Shown here: positions 35,292-44,010 of the stretch, piece by piece
How positions within the stretch are numbered: the stretch's first letter is position 1
Layout of the letters: each line of letters opens with the position of its first letter
Origin: Anabaena lutea FACHB-196
GTDB lineage: Bacteria > Cyanobacteriota > Cyanobacteriia > Cyanobacteriales > Nostocaceae
DNA: 64,000 bases
Direction of reading: 5' to 3'
NCBI RefSeq assembly: GCF_014698305.1
Contig: NZ_JACJST010000001.1
Location: 310,001 to 374,000 of the forward strand
Notes under the pieces: generated by a model
Told to the model about the DNA's origin: nothing
Seen by the model: the letters and a program-made list of their open reading frames with translations, nothing else
Database searches by the model: none
Translations under genes and position numbers: made by a program

Positions 35292-35840
35292 GCTTTCATG
35301 CTTCTGTTCTTGTACTATTAGGCATTATCGCCCCCGGCAGATTTGCGTTTTGAAATGCAAATCACAGAAGAATGAAAGTTAAATGTTACGAGATAACTTT
35401 TGTGGCTGCGTTATTTTTAAGCAAGAATTCAGAATAGATTACTCTCGCCAAACTTTTTTTTCATAGTTAATTGGCTCAGGATTTTAGGATTAAAAGATTA
35501 ATATCAAGTCCCGTTAAATAGTTATCATATACCCACATATCCTAACACCCCACCCCGCAAGCAGGGAGGGGAGATAAAGCACAGCTTTGACTCTTTGGGG
35601 TTATTTGCCTACGGCACACTCCGCGAACGAAAATGTCAAGTAATCCATCATCAGAACGTGATATAGCAGGATTTATTAGATACAGCAGAATTCAGAAGTC
35701 AGGAGTCAGGAGTAAAACTGGCTTGGTGTCTAGGTTTAAATTTTGATTCTGTACCTCATTGATCTGCAATCTGCTGTAATTTTGAACATTAATCCTGGTC
35801 ATCATTCATTTTTTGGTGTTTAGTAATTCAGAATTACGAA
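35292..35840. other. 549-base intergenic region with dispersed repeats
   Basis: No gene was found. It holds an imperfect palindrome of the CACCCCACCCCGCAAGCAGG type (~35547-35575) and a partial relative of the 32960 repeat block (TAGATACAGCAGAATTCAG at ~35679, followed by AAGTCAGGAGTCAGGAG). Just before the next gene are TAATTCAGAATTACGAATTAC repeats. Confidence 0.45.
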
Positions 35841-36455
35841 TTACAAATCATAAACTCTAGATTCTGCGACTTCTGGATATTCATCACAGTAATCTTCAAA
35901 GGCAGTTTTGAGAGGTTTTTCGGCGCGTTGGTGGGCAATTTCTGCTTGTATTTCTTCCACCACATCCCAAGCTGATGAACATTCTGTGGAATTTATGCCT
36001 TTTTCTGCACAAACAAGACGAGCTTTTTTAATTTCATCTTGCAATTCTTGTTCTAACAAAATTGAGCGAGGTTCTTCTAGACAATTACTCTGCGCTAGGA
36101 TGTCAGTAAGTGAGATTATTCCTAATAGTTCGCCACTAATGACAGGCGCACAACGAAGATGATGATTAGCAAATAATCTAGCTACATATTCTAAACCTAA
36201 TTCTGGATTAACAACAATGCAAGGTTTAGTCATAATTTCATAAACACGGACTTTGTTCGGGTCTTTACTATAAGCAATTACCTGATAAACAATATCGCTT
36301 TCTGTAATAATTCCATAAGCATCTTGTTCGTGGCGACGATCTACAATTAATGCTCTCCAGTCTCTAGCTCGCATTAAATCAACTGCCTCTTTTACTGTTG
36401 CAGAACTGCGAATCATCGCCACATCTTTAGTCATCATATCTGCTGCTGTTAACAT
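35841..36455 (-). CDS. CBS-CP12 fusion protein
   Basis: This 204-residue protein has two CBS motifs (residues ~1-60 and ~72-122; MTKDVAMI, YGIITESDI, MTKPCIVV, LGIISLTDI) joined to a CP12 domain (~140-204). In CP12, AWDVVEEIQAE is conserved, the N-terminal cysteine pair is present (Cys149/Cys159) and the C-terminal pair is broken: Cys190 remains but its partner is Ser199 (AESR instead of ECR). CBS pairs bind adenine nucleotides; CP12 binds phosphoribulokinase and GAPDH under redox control of the Calvin cycle. The fusion is a known cyanobacterial family that may couple energy status to carbon fixation. ATG 36455 gives the standard start. Confidence 0.85.
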   Translation of the reverse strand: MLTAADMMTKDVAMIRSSATVKEAVDLMRARDWRALIVDRRHEQDAYGIITESDIVYQVIAYSKDPNKVRVYEIMTKPCIVVNPELGLEYVARLFANHHLRCAPVISGELLGIISLTDILAQSNCLEEPRSILLEQELQDEIKKARLVCAEKGINSTECSSAWDVVEEIQAEIAHQRAEKPLKTAFEDYCDEYPEVAESRVYDL

Positions 36456-36544
36456 AAGTCACCTCAAAATAATTGAAAATAAAAAATTGAAAATGGTATT
36501 AACCAAACTTAATCATTGCCAAATCGTTGCTAATTTTAACCGAG

Positions 36545-37075
36545 TCATATTTTTGCCTTTTCAATTGTTATTAATGATTGCCATTCTTTAACTACAAAAT
36601 CAGGAACTGAGATATTAATGAATTTGGCACCGGGAAGAGGTATTGATAAAGTTAAAGATTCTGAAGGTAATTGGGGCAATATCTGAGTCAAATCATATTG
36701 ACCAATAGTTGGTGCTGGGGCTTCATCTAAAAATACATCAACAGCATTCCAAACTTTACCTGTGGTCGAGGTAATTTTTAAAGGTTGGGGATGAATTAAA
36801 TCAGTAGAACCAGGAAAACCAATTAAGCGAAGATTTGTCTGAAATTGCTGATCAGAATAAACTTGTTTAAATAAGACAACTTGCCAAACTTTTCCTGATT
36901 GATCATCTAATTTTACTTGTGAGCGATAAATAACCTCTCCTGGTGGGTTTTCTAACTGAGTAACAGCAGCAATTACTTTTTCAGTTGATAAATTTACTAA
37001 ACCTAGTAATATCAATATTGTTAGTATTACCACTATGATAATTTGCCAAAAGAAATGTCGAACATGGTGTAACAT
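36545..37075 (-). CDS. DUF3122 family protein
   Basis: This 176-residue protein has an N-terminal membrane helix (IIIVVILTILILLGLV) and a periplasmic beta-rich domain with the DUF3122 pattern: PPGEVIYRSQ, DDQSGKVWQVVLFKQ, LRLIGFPG and the motif FVVKEW near the end. The function is unknown and the family is cyanobacterial. It lies 89 bases upstream of CBS-CP12 on the same strand, so cotranscription is possible. Confidence 0.82.
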   Translation of the reverse strand: MLHHVRHFFWQIIIVVILTILILLGLVNLSTEKVIAAVTQLENPPGEVIYRSQVKLDDQSGKVWQVVLFKQVYSDQQFQTNLRLIGFPGSTDLIHPQPLKITSTTGKVWNAVDVFLDEAPAPTIGQYDLTQILPQLPSESLTLSIPLPGAKFINISVPDFVVKEWQSLITIEKAKI

Positions 37076-37163
37076 AAGAGTTATTTATTGGTGAGTCATT
37101 TATGGTTTAGATATTGGTTGAGAATGACTAAAAAATTCATTCATTATTTTTTATTGCGTGCAG

Positions 37164-37235
37164 TTATAGCCGTGGCCAGGGTGGTTAGGACATCAATTGA
37201 TAATGAAACTCTCACTACAAGAGGGTTTTATTCCT
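37164..37235 (-). repeat. 72-bp dispersed repeat, copy B (inverted)
   Basis: It is the reverse complement of 33020-33091, with four mismatches. The two inverted copies bracket 4.1 kb holding the TPR, pentapeptide, sulfurtransferase, CBS-CP12 and DUF3122 genes. Confidence 0.85.
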
Positions 37236-37300
37236 GACTCCTGCTATAATAAAAAGTCAATTTTGCCGCGATTATGTTTCATTTCAGCAACACTTGAACC

Positions 37301-37387
37301 TTAAATCGGAATGTGAATTTCTGCATCCTGCGCTGCTTGTAGAATAGTTTCGTCCTCACGAGAGCCAATTAATTTCGAGTCCCACAT
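37301..37387 (-). pseudogene. Possible remnant of a plant-type ferredoxin-like gene
   Basis: A 28-codon frame ends DETILQAAQDAEIHIPI. This recalls the segment before the first cysteine loop of [2Fe-2S] ferredoxins (ETIL-AA--AGIDIPYSC), but a stop codon comes where the cysteine loop should begin. It is most likely a decayed fragment; similarity by eye only. Confidence 0.3.
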
Positions 37388-37535
37388 TTAAAATGTTAGA
37401 AGAAGAATTTGAGAAACTTGTGAGGAAACTTAGGTGAATTTTCGGTACTGCTGGATGATGCTATGATTTCATCACGCTCCAGGATGCAGAGAAAAGCTTT
37501 ATATTTCGGGGTAATGTCTAATTTTATGTAGACTT

Positions 37536-38297
37536 TTACCGAACTTTCACTGCTTTGCCTATATACCATACAGAGCTATCTTGATTGATTTGGATATCAA
37601 ATAATGCTGATGATTTTTGAGCTTGTTTACTAGTTAAACCTCTTAAAAAGATATTTATAAGTGTTTTCAAGCTTCCACCTCCAGTCATATCAAATCCTTT
37701 AATTACAATATCTGCAAAGCCAGTATTGTTCATGAAATTAATTAATTCATAAGGTTTAATAAACTTATTCCAGTCGTGCATTCCTTGTGGTAATTGCTGG
37801 AAAATGTATTCCAAAAGCCAAATCATTATCAACTTAGACTTATAAGTTTTATTGATTGTATCAAATAAAAATAAACCCTTGGGGTTTAAAACTCTGTAAG
37901 CCTCAAAAACAACTTTCTTCCAATCGGTAACATGCTCTAAAACATCACAGCACAAAACAACATCAAATTTATTTTGCTCAAAGGGAAGTTCTTCCGCAAC
38001 TCCCCAGCAATAATCTATTTCCAGGTGATTTTTTTGAGCATGGTCTTGAGCAATTTTAATAGAATTTAAAGATAAATCAATACCAGATACTGTAGCATCT
38101 TGTTTTGCTAAAAATTCACAAGCTAATCCACCTCCACAACCAATATCTAAAACTTCTATTCCCTGCCAATTGCTGACATATCTTGAGAAAAACTCAAACC
38201 TATAGTTATTGAGATGGTCGGATAGATATAAAGTTTCACCTTCTTTCCACCATTTATCTGCATTTAAATCATAGTAGTCTAAGTCATTCTTTTTCAT
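37536..38297 (-). CDS. UbiG-like SAM-dependent methyltransferase
   Basis: This 253-residue class I methyltransferase has motif I VLDIGCGGGLACEFLA (near residue 48), GIDLSLNSI, motif II FDVVLCCDVLEHV and a post-motif HDWNKFIKPYEL, as in UbiG 3-demethylubiquinol O-methyltransferases. Cyanobacteria do not make ubiquinone, so the substrate is something else. ATG 38297 (MKKNDLDYYD) starts the conserved N-terminus DLNADKWWKEG; the longer frame from 38393 runs through dispersed-repeat DNA and is rejected. Confidence 0.82.
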   Translation of the reverse strand: MKKNDLDYYDLNADKWWKEGETLYLSDHLNNYRFEFFSRYVSNWQGIEVLDIGCGGGLACEFLAKQDATVSGIDLSLNSIKIAQDHAQKNHLEIDYCWGVAEELPFEQNKFDVVLCCDVLEHVTDWKKVVFEAYRVLNPKGLFLFDTINKTYKSKLIMIWLLEYIFQQLPQGMHDWNKFIKPYELINFMNNTGFADIVIKGFDMTGGGSLKTLINIFLRGLTSKQAQKSSALFDIQINQDSSVWYIGKAVKVR

Positions 38298-38528
38298 AAA
38301 ACAATAGCGCAACGGAAACCCGGTATCTTTTTGGTCGGGGAGGAGTCGCGCCCTCCTAATAAATAACATAATTGCAGACATCTGCTTCCCCAAGTCGAGG
38401 GAGCCTCTCGAAGAGAAGCCATTGCACGCACTTGTTGAGTCAAAACCTTGGCTTTACTGTTTCGGTCGATTGACACAATATGCTCAAAATTTTAGGGGAG
38501 CCGTAACACTCCCCTCCCTGCTTCTCTT
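38298..38528. other. Repeat-rich spacer
   Basis: It holds GAGCCTCTCGAAGAGAAGCCATTGC-type dispersed cyanobacterial repeat (~38399) and a G+C-rich hairpin GGGGAGGAG/CCTCC (~38337-38358). The minus-strand frames crossing it look spurious. Confidence 0.4.
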
Positions 38529-38768
38529 TCACCGAGACTCTGTCCCTTGATTGGGAAGACCAGGTCTTGTGACAGTACCACCAGCCGCTTCAGGTTCAGC
38601 ACCAGGACGAACATCAGTACCTGATTCTTGACCAGTCATGCGATATCTTTCATCGAGAGGAGTATCGCCCTCTTCCGTAGTTGGTACAGTGGTTTCGGTT
38701 CCAGGATTATCTTCAGGGTCATACTTAGCATCATCTTGCCGATTGTCTGGAGGGGTTTTTGATGTCAT
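38529..38768 (-). CDS. Small acidic disordered hypothetical protein
   Basis: This 79-residue protein is rich in Asp, Glu, Pro, Thr and Gly (TEEGDTPLDERYRMTGQE). It has no membrane segment or recognisable domain and is probably intrinsically disordered. ATG 38768 is preferred over 38804 because GAAGG lies about 8 bases upstream. Similar short acidic proteins occur across filamentous cyanobacteria without known function; this is recall of a general type, not an identification. Confidence 0.55.
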   Translation of the reverse strand: MTSKTPPDNRQDDAKYDPEDNPGTETTVPTTEEGDTPLDERYRMTGQESGTDVRPGAEPEAAGGTVTRPGLPNQGTESR

Positions 38769-38921
38769 GGATTTGTACCTTCTGAGCAGGTGATTCCATA
38801 ACACTAGCTTTTAATTTCTCGTAAGTGTTCTATCCTCTGATAGGGCTTGGAGTGATAGAAGAGGGTTATTAGGGAAGGGTTGATAAGTTAATTAACCCTC
38901 AACCAGCAGCAGTAGGTTACT

Positions 38922-39074
38922 TATGACTTGGATACTCAAACAGTTCAGGTGCATTCCCAGGGAGAACCCAACGATGAAGAGTTATCAGATTTGGCTGCAA
39001 CTCAAATTATCTGCAATGGCGGTATTGTCCATACAGTTGAGTCGGCAGATATGCCAGCAGTATTTCGCGATTGA
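38922..39074 (+). pseudogene. Gene fragment without its own start
   Basis: Fifty codons (YDLDTQTVQVHSQGEPNDEE...ADMPAVFRD) have a protein-like composition and end in TGA at 39072, but a TAG lies three codons upstream and no ATG or GTG precedes. It is probably the C-terminal remnant of a decayed gene. The competing frame from ATG 38923 (MTWILKQF) is less protein-like. Confidence 0.3.
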
Positions 39075-39233
39075 TAGATTCATAGTCAGCACTTTAGTGC
39101 TTAATTAAAGAAACCTCACCTTGGGGAAATGGTAATGCGAGCGATAGCTACGCTCACCGAAGGTATCGCACTTCCAGAAGATGGTACTCTAGAAGGCGCG
39201 GCTCATAACCGTGCATGGCTACCCCAGCGGCTA

Positions 39234-39488
39234 TTAATTCTGCACTATTGACTCTGTATTGCTGCTGAACTCGTTAGCCCGTGCGCTATGCACCAATGTC
39301 CAGCCTGCTTTTAACAATTTTTGATAAGTTGCCCAACCTTTAGAACCACCGGGTATTTGATAATCTGGAACTGAAAATTGCCCAAATGCTGTGTAAGGCC
39401 GCCAAGGTTGTCCAGGTGAAGTCTGCAAATGCAATATTTTTTCTCCATCACTGCCAGACTTAGATAACCAGCACATTTGTCGATGCAT
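39234..39488 (-). CDS. Conserved-looking small hypothetical protein
   Basis: This 84-residue protein (MHRQMCWLSKSGSDGEKILH) has a Trp/Gly/Pro-rich middle (SPGQPWRPYTAFGQF) and no membrane segment. AAGGAG seven bases before ATG 39488 fixes the start; the earlier ATG at 39521 is rejected. I do not recognise the family. The strong ribosome site and non-repetitive sequence support a real gene. Confidence 0.55.
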   Translation of the reverse strand: MHRQMCWLSKSGSDGEKILHLQTSPGQPWRPYTAFGQFSVPDYQIPGGSKGWATYQKLLKAGWTLVHSARANEFSSNTESIVQN

Positions 39489-40380
39489 GGTAAACTCCTT
39501 TGCGTTTAGCTTATATGGCATAATAACAGGGTTTTGTCAATACCTGTCTCAATCTTGTGGGGTAATTTATAGCCTAAAAGATCAGGCCAGAAGAATTTAA
39601 GACTATTAAACTCAGGTAAATTTCTGAAGAAGATAGACTCCTATATGCGGTTCTCCGCAAGATATGAAGATAAACAGAGAACAAAAATGGTTGTCTCAAA
39701 TGTTTTCTTCTAGTGCGATATTTTTCTAATGTTATCTACGGTTTTTACGATTGTATGTAGCAATAACTACGATTTTGGCAAATAACTGCAAATCCAGCTA
39801 TTAGTTTTTCTAGTGATATATATAAGCAAAATAATATCCGTTAATTAGATGCCAACCTCACCAGATACCGCATCTATCGTGTTTTTGATCACACCCGCCA
39901 CAGGTACAGCAATTAACAAACCTAAAAGCAATATAAGTTCCGAACAGTAAAGAAATCAACACTCCGATTAATCTAAGACTTATAAATTTACTTAAATAAT
40001 ACTTTGATGGCAAATTAAGGCTGTATATTTTTTGTCAAAAGAGTTCAAACATCTAATCCCTACAAGCTAACCTTTGAATCTATTTTTTATACTCTATTTT
40101 TTATAACTTTTGTCAGATGTTAATGTTTTAAGAGTGATGAAAATATAAGTAATTACAATTGTTCACACACAACAAGTAATTATATAGGAATAATATTTGA
40201 TTTTTGAAAAAATCTAAGTATTTGTAGGGTGCTTTAGAACTCCTATTTGATTTTTGTTGGCGTTTTTGTTGATGCAGCCTGCCCTTTGCGCTTAAAAACT
40301 CAGTACACCTAAATCTTATCGAATTCTATTCCCTATTCCCTGCCCCAACGAAAAATTTATAAATCAAATCTGATTGCGAT
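39489..40380. other. 892-base A+T-rich intergenic region
   Basis: No gene or RNA was recognised. It contains copy 2 of the 49-bp dispersed repeat (40183-40231), after which the TTTGATTTTTG core recurs once near 40247. The promoter of the PBP1A gene must lie near its right edge, but no clear -35/-10 pair could be assigned. Confidence 0.45.
40183..40231. repeat. 49-bp dispersed repeat, copy 2
   Basis: It is in the same orientation as 29037-29085, about five mismatches in 49 bases. Confidence 0.75.
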
Positions 40381-42360
40381 ATGTCTTCATCAGAAACTTT
40401 TAAACAGGAACAGCCACAATTTCAGACTTCACCTAAATTCGAGTTTTGGAGAAGAGTAGGTCTGATCACAGGTGGTACTTTATTTTCAATCGGTATGCTG
40501 GCAAGTTCTGTTATTGCTGGAGGACTGGTTGGTTTATTATTGAGTTCTCGCAATTTACCAAATGTCAAACAATTACAAAATTATTTACCAGCAGAAACAA
40601 CTTACATTTATGACATCGAAGGCAAGTTATTAGTGGGTATACATGGGGAAGCTAATAGAAAAGTTGTATCGCTAGATAAAATTTCTCCAAATTTAAAACG
40701 AGCAGTATTAGCCAGTGAAGATAGTTATTTCTACAACCACCACGGTATTGACCCCGGAGGTATCGGACGTGCTGCATTAGTCAACTGGGTAGCAGGTGGT
40801 GTCAAAGAAGGAGGTTCTACAATCACCATGCAGTTGGTGAAAAATATCTTTTTATCTAGGGAGCGTGCTTTAAGTCGCAAAATTGCAGAAGCGATGTTAG
40901 CAATTCGCTTAGAGCAAATTATCAATAAAGACCGGATTTTAGAAATGTATCTCAATCAAGTTTATTGGGGACATAACAACTATGGTGTAGAAACAGCAGC
41001 ACAGACATACTTTGATAAATCATCAGAGAATTTGACTTTGAGTGAGTCAGCAATGATGGCTGGTTTAATTCAGGCTCCAGAACAATTTAGCCCTTTTGTA
41101 AACATGAATTTGGCCAAACAAAAACAAAGGCAAGTATTAGGAAGGATGCGGGAATTAAGATGGATTAGCCAGCAAGAATATGATGATGGTCTCCAAGAGA
41201 AAATTAAACTTGGTCAAATCAAGTCATTTCAAGCTAGTATTTTTCCTGATGTCACCAATACTGTAACGCAGGAATTAATTAAAAAGTTTGGGCATGATGC
41301 TGTTCTTAAAGGTGGAATGCGTGTGCAAACCACAGTATCATCAGATTTACAAATAAAGGCAGAAGAAACTATCAATAAATGGCATAAAACTCTTGAAAGC
41401 CAAGGTTTGAAAAAAAATCAAATGGCTTTAGTTGCAATTGATCCACGCACTCAATTTATCAAAGCATTGGTAGGTGGTGTAGACTCAAAATCCAGCGAAT
41501 TTAACCGAGTAACTCAAGCACTGCGTCAGCCTGGTTCTGCTTTTAAACCATTTGTTTACTACACTGCCTTTGCTAGTGGTAAATTTACACCAGAGACAAC
41601 AGTATTCGATTCCCCAATCAGCTACCCAGATGTTGAAGGAGGTGTCTATTCTCCGCGCAACTACGATAATACTTTTAAGGGTGCAATACCAATTCGTAAT
41701 GCTTTAGCACTGTCTCGTAATGTCCCTGCGGTTAAACTTGGCAAAGAGATAGGAATCAATAAAGTTATCGAAACTTGCCGTACATTGGGAATTCACAGTC
41801 CGATGGAACCTGTAACTTCTTTGCCATTAGGTGCAATTGGTGTCACACCACTGGAAATGGCTAGTGCTTATGCGACTTTTGCTAACTATGGCTGGAAATC
41901 GCCTCCAACCCTCATCGCTCGTGTCAGTGATAGTACTGGCAATATTTTACTCGATAATACCCCAAAGCCTCAGCTAGTTCTTAATCCTTGGGCATCAGCT
42001 GCAATTTTAGATGTGTTGCAATCGGCAGTTAAAGAAGGAACTGGTACAGGCGCTATTATCAACCGCCCATCTGCGGGAAAAACAGGCACAACTTCCTCAG
42101 AAAAGGATATTTGGTTTATTGGTACAGTACCCCAGTTAACAACTGCAATTTGGGTAGGAAGAGATGATAATAAACAGTTAGCTCGTCGTGCTACAGGTGG
42201 AGGTATGGTTGCTCCTATTTGGCGAGATTTTATGGAAAAGGCACTTCAAAATGTGCCAGTAGAAAACTTCCAGCCAGTTTCTAAGTTTTCTCGTCCTCAG
42301 CCAATTAAAAATACTAAACCACGTCGATTAAGAAAGCGGCTGTCTGCTCCGAAAACCTGA
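40381..42360 (+). CDS. Class A penicillin-binding protein (PBP1A family)
   Basis: This 659-residue bifunctional peptidoglycan synthase has an N-terminal cytoplasmic tail, one membrane helix (residues ~28-55), a GT51 glycosyltransferase domain with catalytic Glu113 in ASEDSYFYNHHG and the GGSTITMQLVKN motif, then a transpeptidase domain with the Ser386-x-x-Lys389 motif (GSAFKPF), SRN in LSRNVPA and KTGTTS near 567. It polymerises and cross-links cell-wall glycan strands on the outer face of the inner membrane. Filamentous cyanobacteria have several class A paralogues. The C-terminal tail is basic (RRLRKRLS). All catalytic motifs are intact. Confidence 0.93.
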   Translation: MSSSETFKQEQPQFQTSPKFEFWRRVGLITGGTLFSIGMLASSVIAGGLVGLLLSSRNLPNVKQLQNYLPAETTYIYDIEGKLLVGIHGEANRKVVSLDKISPNLKRAVLASEDSYFYNHHGIDPGGIGRAALVNWVAGGVKEGGSTITMQLVKNIFLSRERALSRKIAEAMLAIRLEQIINKDRILEMYLNQVYWGHNNYGVETAAQTYFDKSSENLTLSESAMMAGLIQAPEQFSPFVNMNLAKQKQRQVLGRMRELRWISQQEYDDGLQEKIKLGQIKSFQASIFPDVTNTVTQELIKKFGHDAVLKGGMRVQTTVSSDLQIKAEETINKWHKTLESQGLKKNQMALVAIDPRTQFIKALVGGVDSKSSEFNRVTQALRQPGSAFKPFVYYTAFASGKFTPETTVFDSPISYPDVEGGVYSPRNYDNTFKGAIPIRNALALSRNVPAVKLGKEIGINKVIETCRTLGIHSPMEPVTSLPLGAIGVTPLEMASAYATFANYGWKSPPTLIARVSDSTGNILLDNTPKPQLVLNPWASAAILDVLQSAVKEGTGTGAIINRPSAGKTGTTSSEKDIWFIGTVPQLTTAIWVGRDDNKQLARRATGGGMVAPIWRDFMEKALQNVPVENFQPVSKFSRPQPIKNTKPRRLRKRLSAPKT

Positions 42361-42413
42361 CCTAAACCTCATCAAACCTAGTTAATTTGGTTGGGCATTT
42401 TCTTCCTACTTCA

Positions 42414-43853
42414 TTAATACTCACTTTCCCTAAAAGCTAACAATTGCTCATCATTTATCCTTCCTACTTCGTGCAGAATATTCACAATTTCCGAAATAGT
42501 TAAAACAGAATGACCACAATAACCATTTTCTTTTAATCTATCTTTTACACCTTGCTCATGGTCAATAAAAACCACAATATCATTAATGTTTAATCCTGCT
42601 GATTTTAACTTTTCTGCACCTTCCATTACACTTTTACCACTGATGAGAATATCATCAACGACTGCAACGGTTTCCCCAGGATGAAAGTTACCTTCAATTA
42701 CTCTCCGTGTACCATGGGCTTTCACCTCTTTACGAGGAAAAATCATCGGACAATGAAGACGTAAAGATAAACCAGTTGCTGTTGGTAAAGAACCATAGGG
42801 AATACCAGCTATTCTATCGAAAGTGAGATTTTTTAAAATTTCCTCATAAGCACTGAGAACTTGAGTAAAAACTTGAGGATTAGAAATGATTTTGCGTAAG
42901 TCAATGTAATAAGGGAAAGTAGTACCCGAAGCTTGAACAAATTCCCCAAACATAATGCAGCCAATATCAAAAAGTTGTAAAATCAAATCTTGATGAGGAT
43001 GTTTATCTTTAACATCAATATCAGATAGCCACACATCACAAGTAGAAGCATCTTGGATAAATTCACTTCTGAATTGATTAATTTCTGTCCGTAAAGATTG
43101 AACTTCCTCAGATAAATTTTCTCTACCCAACATATCTTGAGGAACAGGAATCAACAAACCATCGCCGTTACTATTTAAACCCGCTGCTAAAATTTGTTTC
43201 AGATTCCCATCCTCAGCCCAAATACTACGCGCCATAATTATTCTTTCGGGAGCAATTGAGCGAATAGATTTTAAAATTTCAGCATTTGTAGTTCCTACTT
43301 CCAAGCCTAATTGTTCTGGAGTTCCCCAGTTTTTTGATTCCTGCACTACCTGCAAATAAAGAGGTGATTTATTGTGAGGATATTGTTGTAAAGTTGCGGC
43401 ACCTGGGTTAGAAGTACAACATAAAATAAACACAGCTTTATCAGGATAAACCAAAAAGGGAGCTACGTGATCTTGTCCAGTATAAGGAGTGAGAGTAATA
43501 GCATCTACCTGCCATTTTGTAAATACTGTATTGGCAAAAATACTACTAGTATTTAAATCACTATGTTTAGCATCTAAAATAATAGGAATGTGGGCTGGTA
43601 TAGAGGCTAAAGTTTTGATTAATAATTCTAAACCAGGAACATCCAAAGCTTCATAAAATCCCAAAGTTGGTTTATAAGCACAGACAAAATCAGCCGTTTC
43701 TGCAATTATAAATTGTAACCAATTCTCCAAACCTGCGATAATCTCCAGTGATTGATAACGCGCAGGGAGCATTTCTGGATTGGGATCAAGTCCTACAAAT
43801 AGTAAGCTTTGATTTTCGCAAATATTCCAATTTAATTTATCAACAAAAAACAT
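42414..43853 (-). CDS. pyrFE: Bifunctional OMP decarboxylase / orotate phosphoribosyltransferase
   Basis: This 479-residue fusion has residues ~1-265 as a PyrF-type barrel (KPTLGFYEA, the catalytic DAKHSDLN motif, MARSIW) and residues ~290-479 as a PyrE phosphoribosyltransferase with the PRPP loop VAVVDDILISGKS near 408. Together they perform the last two steps of UMP synthesis, in reverse domain order to eukaryotic UMP synthase. The fusion is common in cyanobacteria. The gene faces the PBP1A gene and has no operon partner. Confidence 0.93.
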   Translation of the reverse strand: MFFVDKLNWNICENQSLLFVGLDPNPEMLPARYQSLEIIAGLENWLQFIIAETADFVCAYKPTLGFYEALDVPGLELLIKTLASIPAHIPIILDAKHSDLNTSSIFANTVFTKWQVDAITLTPYTGQDHVAPFLVYPDKAVFILCCTSNPGAATLQQYPHNKSPLYLQVVQESKNWGTPEQLGLEVGTTNAEILKSIRSIAPERIIMARSIWAEDGNLKQILAAGLNSNGDGLLIPVPQDMLGRENLSEEVQSLRTEINQFRSEFIQDASTCDVWLSDIDVKDKHPHQDLILQLFDIGCIMFGEFVQASGTTFPYYIDLRKIISNPQVFTQVLSAYEEILKNLTFDRIAGIPYGSLPTATGLSLRLHCPMIFPRKEVKAHGTRRVIEGNFHPGETVAVVDDILISGKSVMEGAEKLKSAGLNINDIVVFIDHEQGVKDRLKENGYCGHSVLTISEIVNILHEVGRINDEQLLAFRESEY

Positions 43854-44010
43854 TTTAAATTGCCTAATAAATTTGATTTTGCGTTAGAAAATGGTAGAAT
43901 GAATTGAGTTTTACGCTTTAGCGAAGTACGAAGTACGTTAGGAATCTCTTGCTAGATTTGATAGGGCTAAAGCCCTTACTACTAACTTTTCTTTGATTCA
44001 GTCTTACTAC

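Larger units (their letters stand above)
37076..37535. other. 460-base intergenic region with repeat copy B and a gene fragment
   Basis: It contains the 72-bp inverted dispersed repeat (37164-37235) and a 28-codon remnant at 37301-37387. The rest shows no gene. Confidence 0.5.

Noticed and set aside
38294-38476. Minus-strand frame upstream of the UbiG-like gene
   Set aside because: It runs through dispersed cyanobacterial repeat DNA and has no plausible ribosome site.
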